From Acidobacteria bacterium UBA6911 (GTDB lineage: Bacteria > Acidobacteriota > UBA6911): a stretch of DNA of 6,330 nucleotides. The position numbers and the translations under genes are program-made. This document shows positions 1-5,579 of the stretch, one piece after another (positions within the stretch are counted from its first letter, which is position 1; each line of letters opens with the position of its first letter). The notes beneath the pieces were generated by a model that saw only the letters and a list, made by a program, of their open reading frames with translations, did no database searches and was not told the DNA's origin. Where the stretch lies: positions 1 through 6,330 of the forward strand of contig DKBB01000056.1 in NCBI GenBank assembly GCA_002451015.1, given 5' to 3'.

Positions 1-930
1 TGAGAACAAAACCTGCCAGAGGTACGGAGCGATCCACTGGAGTTTTTCTGTTGATTCATAGCTGTAATAGAAAAAGCTCCCTCCATGGATCTTCCAGTAG
101 ATCATCTGAAAAAAAGTCACCCCGGCCAAAAAAAGTATCAGTAACAAGATCTGCAGGACATGGGTCCGGACCAGGTCCCACTTGCGCTTCAACGAATCTT
201 TATCGATGATCCCCCATAACAAGGGAACAAGGATGATCACGGCGCAGGTCGGCCTCGCAAGGACGGCAAGCCCTATCGCTGTTCCCAGGAATATGGCATC
301 CCGTATTTTCGGAGATTCGTGCCACCGGATGGTCAGCCAGACGATCAGGGCATAAAGCGTAAAAAGGTAGTTGTGCGGCATCGCACCGTCATATGCCGTA
401 AGCTGAAAATAGTTCGTGCCCAGTACGATCAGCACAAGAGTGAAGGCAACGATCCTGTCTCTGAAAAAATGAAGCAGAACTTTGCGCAGTATCCCAATCC
501 CGGCGATGGAATAGACCAGTCCTCCCATGGAAACGGCTACCTGGTAAGGCATCGAAAAACCGTCGCGGGGAAACCCAAGCATCCAGGCGAAGAAATGACC
601 GGTGAAGAAGAAGGGGGCATTCAGTATCGCCAGTCCCATCGGGTACTTCAGGACATAATCCCCGACAGGTCCCGGGTATGCCTGGTAAAATCCGAGGGTT
701 GGCCTGTTCGTGTCCAGGATATGCTGTACCCACGAGAAATCCTTCAGGCCGAGATCATGGTAAATAAAAGTTGCAGGCAGGTAGAGGTAATACCCGAAAA
801 CATCCCATGAGAGGATCGCAAGGACATCATGGGTCTGGAAACGAGGCAGCAAAAACCGGCTGAAGACGACGGCGACAGAGAGGAAGATGAAAGTGTAAAG
901 GGATAACTTTGTATTTTTGCCTTGCTTCAT
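1..930 (-). CDS. Polytopic membrane glycosyltransferase, GT-C fold (GT39/ArnT-like), C-terminus cut by window edge
   Basis: The frame is open for 310 codons from an ATG at 930 to the left edge without a stop, so the gene is partial. The protein starts with a short basic cytosolic tail (K2, K5, K8) and a first membrane segment at residues 11-30. A long non-membrane loop follows, with WDVFGYYLYLPA at 42-53 and LKYPMGLAIL at 94-103. Further hydrophobic segments lie near 131-148, 159-172, 189-203, 211-225, 230-242 and 256-272. This layout, with an acidic residue (D43) in the first extracytoplasmic loop, is typical of GT-C enzymes that use polyprenyl-phosphate-linked sugars. H186 and the R226-P227 pair resemble conserved spots in GT39-like proteins. 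The family call is from memory. The gene starts 29 nt after the GT2 gene on the same strand, which suggests an operon in which GT2 makes the lipid-linked donor. No good ribosome binding site precedes the ATG because a heptamer repeat fills that stretch. Acceptor and sugar are unknown. A non-enzymatic polytopic protein of related fold is possible. Confidence 0.75.
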   Translation of the reverse strand, partial: MKQGKNTKLSLYTFIFLSVAVVFSRFLLPRFQTHDVLAILSWDVFGYYLYLPATFIYHDLGLKDFSWVQHILDTNRPTLGFYQAYPGPVGDYVLKYPMGLAILNAPFFFTGHFFAWMLGFPRDGFSMPYQVAVSMGGLVYSIAGIGILRKVLLHFFRDRIVAFTLVLIVLGTNYFQLTAYDGAMPHNYLFTLYALIVWLTIRWHESPKIRDAIFLGTAIGLAVLARPTCAVIILVPLLWGIIDKDSLKRKWDLVRTHVLQILLLILFLAGVTFFQMIYWKIHGGSFFYYSYESTEKLQWIAPYLWQVLFS

Positions 931-981
931 GGATGCTGGTTGCTGGTTGCCGGATGCTGCTACTGCCTGCTGCCTGCTGCC
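931..981. repeat. Imperfect heptanucleotide tandem array between two glycosyltransferase genes
   Basis: Read on the plus strand the stretch divides into 7-base units: GGATGCT (931-937), GGTTGCT (938-944), GGTTGCC (945-951), GGATGCT (952-958), a GC pair (959-960), TACTGCC (961-967), TGCTGCC (968-974) and TGCTGCC (975-981). That makes seven units in two blocks. On the coding (minus) strand the right block encodes the GT2 C-terminal residues (AAGSRQ) and its TAG stop. The left block fills the whole spacer and abuts the ATG of the next gene. The array therefore replaces the usual Shine-Dalgarno region. Heptamer short tandem repeats (STRRs) are known from cyanobacteria; whether this belongs to a comparable class is inference. 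Confidence 0.8.
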
Positions 982-1727
982 TTCAGGTACTTCCTGTCAA
1001 AAATATTGTATTTCAGCAAGCAATAAACCGCCCTGACCGCATCCTTCATCCCTATCTTCTTGCCTTCTTCATAGGTCCTTCCGTAATAGGATATGCCTAC
1101 TTCATATATCCTGACCCCCTTGAAACGGCATATCTTGGAGGTCACCTCCGGTTCAAATCCGAACCGGTTCTCCTTGAACCGTATCTGTTTGATCAGGTCC
1201 GACCGGAAGAGCTTATAGCAGGTCTCCATGTCGGAAAGGTTCAGGTTGGTGAACATGTTGGAGATGAAAGTGAGCAGCTTATTACCGATCGAATGCCAGA
1301 AAAATAGGATCCGGTGCGGGCGACCTCCCATGAAACGGGAACCGTACACGACATCGGCGAATCCGTCGAGGATCGGCTTCAGCAGGATGTTGTATTCGTT
1401 GGGATCATATTCGAGATCCGCATCCTGGACGGCCACATAGGTTCCTGTCGCCCGGTTAAATCCAGTGCGCAGGGCGGCGCCTTTGCCTTTGTTCCGTTCA
1501 TGCCGGACAACCTGGACTTGCGGGTATTCTTCCCTGAGCTGCAGTGCAATCGCGTGGCTGCGATCGGTGGAACAGTCGTCCACGATGATGATGTCGATAT
1601 CGAGGTTTTCATCCTGAATCGAAAGGACGGCTTCCACGCAACTCCTGAGAGTGCGCTCCTCGTTATAACAGGGAATGACCATGCTTAGAGTTGCGGATTC
1701 ATCGATCGGATTCCCTGTTTCGATCAA
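960..1727 (-). CDS. Family 2 glycosyltransferase, polyprenyl-phosphate sugar synthase type (DPM1-like)
   Basis: This 255-residue cytosolic enzyme probably transfers a hexose from a nucleotide sugar to undecaprenyl or another polyprenyl phosphate. GT2 landmarks are in order: MVIPCYNEE at 16-24, the nucleotide-binding [11 protein letters not shown] at 47-57, [12 protein letters not shown] at 79-90, the DXD-type metal site in QDADLEYDP at 101-109 (D102, D104), GSRF at 129-132, DMETCYKLF at 166-174 and RFGFEPEVT at 188-196. The last two are typical of the DPM/DPG-synthase-like branch. There is no C-terminal pair of membrane helices, so it is the short soluble form. I chose the TTG at 1727 because GGAGG lies 7 nt upstream. 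An upstream TTG at 1790 is in frame but would add a non-conserved tail without a ribosome site. The tail (AAGSRQ) is encoded by the heptamer array. The next gene downstream, a GT-C protein, is the likely user of its lipid-linked product. The sugar cannot be read from sequence. Confidence 0.9.
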   Translation of the reverse strand: MIETGNPIDESATLSMVIPCYNEERTLRSCVEAVLSIQDENLDIDIIIVDDCSTDRSHAIALQLREEYPQVQVVRHERNKGKGAALRTGFNRATGTYVAVQDADLEYDPNEYNILLKPILDGFADVVYGSRFMGGRPHRILFFWHSIGNKLLTFISNMFTNLNLSDMETCYKLFRSDLIKQIRFKENRFGFEPEVTSKICRFKGVRIYEVGISYYGRTYEEGKKIGMKDAVRAVYCLLKYNIFDRKYLKAAGSRQ

Positions 1728-1734
1728 CTGTGAA

Positions 1735-1739
1735 CCTCC
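1735..1739 (-). promoter_or_regulatory. Shine-Dalgarno site GGAGG deciding the TTG start of the GT2 gene
   Basis: Read on the minus strand, GGAGG is followed by a 7-nt spacer (TTCACAG) and then TTG. This is ideal spacing, and no comparable site precedes the upstream in-frame TTG (1790) or GTG (1751). Confidence 0.75.
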
Positions 1740-1803
1740 AATTCCTATCACATCGGGCAGAGTCTGAAAGCATGCAATCCCTTTATGCAACCTCTGTCAA
1801 GGA

Positions 1804-1830
1804 TACAGCTGTAATGCTTGTGGTATACCA
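1804..1830. promoter_or_regulatory. Two 10-bp perfect palindromes in the divergent intergenic region (possible operator)
   Basis: The 283-bp gap between the divergent GT2 and MFS starts contains TACAGCTGTA (1804-1813) and TGGTATACCA (1821-1830), both perfect palindromes with centres 17 bp apart. The sequences differ from each other, so they are not two copies of one operator. The second contains TGGTATACC, which resembles an extended -10 for the plus strand but lacks a matching -35. A TTGACA-like -35 is present on the minus strand at 1795-1800, without a good -10 at proper spacing. I see no other gene or RNA in this gap. A regulatory role is plausible only from position. Confidence 0.25.
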
Positions 1831-1995
1831 GTATCTCATATTGGGACGGCACGCCATATATTTCCCTTCGCCTGCCGGGAATCGGACTGCAATGTTCTTG
1901 GGTGAAATGCGGAACATGCGATAAGAAAATAGTGGTATTCTGTGAGCCTGCAGACCGGGTCTGGCCGGTGCGCATACAGGCGGATCGGATGCGTG

Positions 1996-2001
1996 AAGGA
2001 G
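1996..2001 (+). promoter_or_regulatory. Shine-Dalgarno site AAGGAG deciding the TTG start of the MFS gene
   Basis: AAGGAG (continuing AGGG) ends 9 nt before the TTG at 2011. The alternative in-frame GTG codons at 1942 and 1993 lack such a site, and both would add a cysteine- and arginine-rich stretch ahead of the normal MFS N-terminus. Confidence 0.65.
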
Positions 2002-2010
2002 AGGGATTCG

Positions 2011-3171
2011 TTGGACGATACCTACAAAAAGAGGGATTTTGGAATCGGTCTGCTTGCATTATTTTTTGCATTTTTAAGCCATACGCTCTTTTATCTTTTC
2101 CCCCTGTTCTTGGAAGCGTTTCAGCCGTCGAAAACCCGTGTGGGACTGATCATGGGCGTCTACAGCCTTACGGCCATTGCGGTCCGGCCGTTTTTTGGCC
2201 GGATCATCGACGAATGGGGGCCGCGCAGGATAACTTTTTACAGCCTGGTTTCCATGCTGTTTGTCGTTCCCTGGTTCCACATGGTCGAGAGCGCGGGTTT
2301 CCTGGTAATCCTCCTGCGCGCCCTTATGGGATTGGGCTGGGGAACGTGCATGGTTGCCATCATGGCGATGTGTTCCGATCTGGCACCAAGGAATCGACTG
2401 GCGCATTCTCTAGGATTGATCGGCGTCTCGGCAATAGTGGCAAGCGCCGTGGGCCCGATGTTGGCCGAAGAGATCGTGCGGCATTTGGGATTTGGCGGTA
2501 TTTTCAATATGAGCCTTCTATTTGTCGTTGCCGCCATGGTCTGTGTCCTGGCTGTTAAGGAGGTTCCCCGGACGGAACGACCCGATAGAGCCTCAAAGCT
2601 CCTGCTGCTTCGAAAATTCCCGCTGGCTGTGATCGGGATTATAATGATCATGCCTTTCATCCATGGAGCCGTAAGGGGGTCGGTGCTCAATTTCATCGCG
2701 CTTTTCGGTAAGGATGCAGGGTTTGATCGCGTCGCTCCCTTCTTTATTGCCTTCTCGGCCGCCGCCGTTCTCGCAAGGGTGGGCATCGGGGATCTGGCCG
2801 ATCGCTATGGCAGGAAGATCGTTTTCTTCCCATCGGCACTGATTATCAGTCTCAATCTGTTCTGGATCGCCGGGATGGAAAGCTACACAAGCTTTATCCT
2901 CAGCGGATTCATAGCCGGGCTGGGGCAGGGATTGATATTTCCCGCGCTCAGCGCCTACCTGATCGATTTCTTCGGACGCGAGAACAAGAGTTTTTCGCTC
3001 GCATTGTATATGTCGCTCTTCGATGCAGGCTTGGGATTGGGTTCTCCCCTGTTCGGCTGGATTTCAGATCTTTCCGGTTATCGATCGATGTACCTCGTCG
3101 CAGGAATGCTGCTGCTCGTCTTCGCTGTTGTTTTTACCATCAAATCCCCGCCCCTTGCCTTGAAGAAATAA
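2011..3171 (+). CDS. Major facilitator superfamily transporter, 12 membrane segments, probable exporter
   Basis: A 386-residue inner-membrane protein of normal MFS length. After a short charged tail (DDTYKKRD) it shows about twelve hydrophobic segments in two halves of six. Motif A is present in the loop after segment 2 (GRIIDEWGPRR, 63-73) and is repeated in the second half (GDLADRYGRK, 260-269), reflecting the internal duplication of the fold. RALMGLGWG at 103-111 matches motif B. A Gly-Pro pair in segment 5 (G148-P149, preceded by small residues) resembles motif C of drug/H+ antiporters, which favours efflux, but the motif is incomplete. The substrate cannot be deduced. The start is a TTG chosen for its ribosome site. 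The gene is transcribed divergently from the glycosyltransferase pair and convergently with pta, so it appears to stand alone. No strong promoter was found. A weak candidate is TTGGGT at 1899-1904 with ATAAGA 17 nt downstream. Confidence 0.88.
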   Translation: MDDTYKKRDFGIGLLALFFAFLSHTLFYLFPLFLEAFQPSKTRVGLIMGVYSLTAIAVRPFFGRIIDEWGPRRITFYSLVSMLFVVPWFHMVESAGFLVILLRALMGLGWGTCMVAIMAMCSDLAPRNRLAHSLGLIGVSAIVASAVGPMLAEEIVRHLGFGGIFNMSLLFVVAAMVCVLAVKEVPRTERPDRASKLLLLRKFPLAVIGIIMIMPFIHGAVRGSVLNFIALFGKDAGFDRVAPFFIAFSAAAVLARVGIGDLADRYGRKIVFFPSALIISLNLFWIAGMESYTSFILSGFIAGLGQGLIFPALSAYLIDFFGRENKSFSLALYMSLFDAGLGLGSPLFGWISDLSGYRSMYLVAGMLLLVFAVVFTIKSPPLALKK

Positions 3172-3232
3172 AGCGTCATGGCAGATTGTAGCGTTGAAGG
3201 CCGGAACGTTAGAATACAGGATGATGCGAATA

Positions 3233-5359
3233 TTAAGGCTGGCTGAAGGACTGGGCCTGGATGGCGGTGATGGCGACCGTATTGATAATGTCTTCGACCA
3301 GGCAACCCCGGCTGAGATCGTTAACGGGTTTTTTCAATCCCTGGAGTATCGGGCCCACGGCAACCGCCCGGGCCGAGCGCTGCACGGCTTTGTAGGTGTT
3401 GTTTCCCGTGTTCAGATCAGGAAAGATAAATACGGTGGCTTTCCCGCCGACCTTGGAATCGGGCATCTTGGTTCTCGCTACGCCGGCGTCCACGGCAGCA
3501 TCGTACTGAAGCGGTCCTTCGAGGACCAGGTCGGGAGCGAGCCGATTGGCGATCTCCACGGCCTTCCGGACTTTGTCGACATCGTCGCCCCTGCCCGAAT
3601 CGCCTGTGGAATAGGAGAGCATGGCAACGATAGGCTCGATCCCGAATGTTTTTGCCGTTTCGGCTGAGACGACGGCGATTTCCGCAAGCTGTTCGGGATT
3701 CGGATCCGGGTTGATGGCGCAATCACCGTAAACCAGCACCCGATCTTCCAGGCACATGAAAAATACGGACGAAACGACGGAGTGTCCCGGCCGCGTCCGA
3801 ATGACCTGCAGCGCAGGCCGGATCGTCATCGCCGTCGAATGGGTGGCGCCCGCCACCATGCCGTCCGCCCGTCCCGTATGCACCATCATGGTTCCAAAGA
3901 CAGGAGGCTCCTGCACGATGTCCCTGGCTGCGTCCAGGGCGACTCCTTTTCCTTTCCCTGACCGGGCCTCATGGTAGATCTCAGCGAATTCCTCGATCCA
4001 TCCCGAATTCTGCGGTGAGATTATCTGCGCGTTGGTAAGGTCCAGGTCCAATTGGCCGGCACGGTTCAAAACCTCATCCGGATTACCAAGCAATATGATA
4101 TTGACAGCCTGCAGTCTCAATAACGCGTCCGTGGCTTTCAATATCCGCTCGTCTCCGCTCTCGGGAAGGACGATCGTTTTTTTGTTCTGGCGGGCCCGAT
4201 GGATGATTTCATACTTGAACATGGAAGGGCTCGTCTGCCGGGGCCGGCTGATGTAAGCGGCGTCGAGCAGTTTGCCTACATCCACGTGCGTTTCGAACAA
4301 CTGCCGGGCTATTTCAATCTCGCGGGTGTTTGCGGGTTCGATGCCCGGTTTTACCTTGACCAGTTCCATAACTGTTTCATAGCTGTTCATGTGGGACCGG
4401 ATAATCGGGACCTTGGGCCCCGGCGCTTCCTTTAGCAAATTGAACACAGGTTCGGAGATTTCCCCGTGTCCCGTCAGAATGATGCCGCCTGCGTTCGGGG
4501 CCGTCGGGGCGGACAGTGCCGTCATGATCATAAACAGGACGTCATGGCGGTCGAGATGTGAAATGAGCAGGGCCTGGTTGTCCAGCAGAGGAATAATGGT
4601 GTCCAATGCGCCCGAACAGACAATCGGTTTTGAGACTTTGTTGTGCAGGTAATCCTGCCCGAAAAGGAGGGTGTCTCCGAAATGGGCCAGGATTTCGCTC
4701 ATTCGAGGGGTCGACAGGTTGACGTCATAGGGGATACAGACGACTATTGGAATGGAAAACCGGTTCAACTGGGACTCCACCGCTTCGCGGAGTTCGTTTT
4801 CACGGCCCCGTTCCATTTTGTTAATGAAAACGGCGATTATTTCGCATCCCCTGTTTTTGAACCTCTCCACTTCGAGTTTTACCTTCGAACAGACTGCGGC
4901 CAAATCTCCCGAGGAACCGTCGAGCACAAGGAGAACGGGAGTGTTCAGGTGACGGATTATGTCGATATTCAAATCTTCTTCCGTCGAAGAAGCGGCGGAC
5001 AGAAAGTCCGTTCCTTCGCATACGACAAAGTCCACCTTTTCTTCAATCCGCTTGAAGGAAGCCAGAATCCTCTCGTAAAGCGCCTGGCTTTTTGAATCCG
5101 CCAGCAGGGATTCGGCTTCCGTAGCGTCCAGTCCGTACATCTCCTCTTCTGCCTGCTCCAGACCGAAGACGTTTCGGATGAGATGCGCGTCCCGGTCCGG
5201 AACGGTTTGATCGGAGCCCTGCAGCCGATAGGGTCGGGCGATAGGGCGGAAAAATCCCAGGTGGGTGGTTGTTTTTTGAAGCGCGCTCATGACACCAAGG
5301 GAAACTAAAATTTTGCCGCTGTAAGGTTCGCCTGAAGCAATGTACAGACTGTTTGCCAT
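3233..5359 (-). CDS. pta: Phosphate acetyltransferase, long three-domain form
   Basis: Catalyses acetyl-CoA + phosphate = acetyl phosphate + CoA in the cytosol, the first step of the Pta-AckA route to acetate, or the last step of acetate activation when run in reverse. The 708 residues match the long enterobacterial type (about 714). The N-terminal part (from 4, YIASGEPYSGK) is a P-loop-like, dethiobiotin-synthetase-related domain with a degenerate loop. A middle DRTGG-type domain covers roughly 210-340. The catalytic PTA/PTB domain starts near 380 with TIVLPESGDERIL. Hallmarks include DGMVAGATHSTAMTIRPAL (499-517), YGDCAINPDPNPEQLAEIA, MLSYSTGDSGRG (580-591), PDLNTGNNTYKAVQRSA (647-663) and KPVNDLSRG near the end. 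The ATG at 5359 has GAGAGG 4 nt upstream. A GTG 15 codons earlier (5404) would add a basic tail not expected in the family. No acetate kinase gene follows: the next gene on the 3' side is the convergent MFS gene. The upstream leader carries two promoter candidates. Confidence 0.97.
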   Translation of the reverse strand: MANSLYIASGEPYSGKILVSLGVMSALQKTTTHLGFFRPIARPYRLQGSDQTVPDRDAHLIRNVFGLEQAEEEMYGLDATEAESLLADSKSQALYERILASFKRIEEKVDFVVCEGTDFLSAASSTEEDLNIDIIRHLNTPVLLVLDGSSGDLAAVCSKVKLEVERFKNRGCEIIAVFINKMERGRENELREAVESQLNRFSIPIVVCIPYDVNLSTPRMSEILAHFGDTLLFGQDYLHNKVSKPIVCSGALDTIIPLLDNQALLISHLDRHDVLFMIMTALSAPTAPNAGGIILTGHGEISEPVFNLLKEAPGPKVPIIRSHMNSYETVMELVKVKPGIEPANTREIEIARQLFETHVDVGKLLDAAYISRPRQTSPSMFKYEIIHRARQNKKTIVLPESGDERILKATDALLRLQAVNIILLGNPDEVLNRAGQLDLDLTNAQIISPQNSGWIEEFAEIYHEARSGKGKGVALDAARDIVQEPPVFGTMMVHTGRADGMVAGATHSTAMTIRPALQVIRTRPGHSVVSSVFFMCLEDRVLVYGDCAINPDPNPEQLAEIAVVSAETAKTFGIEPIVAMLSYSTGDSGRGDDVDKVRKAVEIANRLAPDLVLEGPLQYDAAVDAGVARTKMPDSKVGGKATVFIFPDLNTGNNTYKAVQRSARAVAVGPILQGLKKPVNDLSRGCLVEDIINTVAITAIQAQSFSQP

Positions 5360-5363
5360 TTTT

Positions 5364-5369
5364 CCTCTC
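5364..5369 (-). promoter_or_regulatory. Shine-Dalgarno site GAGAGG of pta
   Basis: On the minus strand GAGAGG is followed by four A residues and ATG. The spacing is slightly short but usable, and it selects the ATG at 5359 over the upstream GTG at 5404. Confidence 0.65.
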
Positions 5370-5395
5370 AATAGATTTTTCTTGCGGATAAACCG

Positions 5396-5424
5396 AATAT
5401 CCACCCGGGATATCTACGATTCAA
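5396..5424 (-). promoter_or_regulatory. Candidate sigma70-type promoter of pta, proximal
   Basis: On the minus strand, TTGAAT (5424-5419) is separated by exactly 17 nt from GATATT (5401-5396). Each hexamer matches consensus at four of six positions. Transcription would start near 5389, giving a leader of about 30 nt. Weaker than the distal candidate. Confidence 0.35.
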
Positions 5425-5439
5425 ATTGCAGACGTGAGG

Positions 5440-5468
5440 ATTTTACTTTCGAGCGCTCTGGATAACAA
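5440..5468 (-). promoter_or_regulatory. Candidate sigma70-type promoter of pta, distal
   Basis: On the minus strand, TTGTTA (5468-5463, four of six) is followed after exactly 17 nt by TAAAAT (5445-5440, five of six). The predicted start near 5433 gives a leader of about 75 nt. The spacer contains the 8-bp palindrome GAGCGCTC (5451-5458), a possible but unproven operator half. The -35 lies 14 bp from the edge of the large inverted repeat. Confidence 0.5.
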
Positions 5469-5482
5469 GTAAAAGCCTTGTT

Positions 5483-5577
5483 AAATGGTGACAGGCTAGA
5501 ATTTCACTTTTTTTCCACTCTGTGGAGTTTAAAACCGCTGCTCAGAAAAAAAGTGAAATTCTAGCCTGTCACCATTT
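5483..5577. repeat. 95-bp palindromic element: perfect 33-bp inverted repeats around a 29-bp centre (REPIN/MITE-like)
   Basis: The left arm (5483-5515) begins AAATGGTGACAGGCTAG and ends in seven T and a C. The right arm (5545-5577) is its exact reverse complement. Pairing stops abruptly on both sides (T/T outside, C/A inside). The centre (5516-5544) is not symmetric, but a small hairpin TCCAC-TCT-GTGGA spans 5514-5526. Flanking TT occurs on both sides, too short to call a target duplication. The element begins 2 nt past the stop of the ABC permease gene and ends before the distal pta promoter. A perfect stem this long with a non-coding centre suits a mobile REP-pair (REPIN) or miniature inverted-repeat element. 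As RNA it would also form a strong stem that could end or protect the permease transcript, although no clean U-tract follows it on the minus strand. No transposase gene is in the window. Confidence 0.85.
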
Positions 5578-5579
5578 TT

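Noticed and set aside
319..810. Plus-strand 163-codon frame and the 389-733 minus frame
   Set aside because: Both lie inside the minus-strand GT-C gene, whose frame is open for 310 codons and shows membrane segments and family motifs.
931..981. CRISPR array or coding repeat protein
   Set aside because: Units are only 7 bases, contiguous and without spacers. They do not form a CRISPR, and the short coding part merely gives a C-terminal tail.
1795..1800. TTGACA on the minus strand as -35 of a GT2 promoter
   Set aside because: The hexamer is perfect, but the positions 16 to 18 nt downstream hold ATTGCA, TTGCAT and TGCATG, none a convincing -10.
1748..2071. Minus-strand frame of 107 codons across the divergent gap
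   Set aside because: Its composition is rich in R, S, P, C and H with no domain pattern, it overlaps the MFS start, and it would overlap the GT2 leader. It looks like a chance frame.
1818..2558. Long plus-strand frame opening in the divergent gap with four cysteines within the first 45 codons
   Set aside because: It starts at a TTG with no ribosome site, overlaps the MFS gene in another frame for most of its length, and loses protein-like character inside it. The part before 2011 is too short and unsupported to call a gene.
2238..2786. Minus-strand 182-codon frame opposite the MFS gene
   Set aside because: The MFS frame has complete family motifs and membrane segments. The antisense frame is a shadow with an unnatural composition.
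3172..3232. Bidirectional terminator between the convergent MFS and pta genes
   Set aside because: Only a four-base CGTT/AACG pairing is visible, with no following T-tract. I cannot support a terminator.
5483..5577. Classical Rho-independent terminator for the permease gene
   Set aside because: The stem is far longer than usual, the loop is 29 nt, and the bases after the stem on the minus strand (AACAAGG) are not a U-tract. A transcript-ending or stabilising effect remains possible, but the repeat-element reading fits better.
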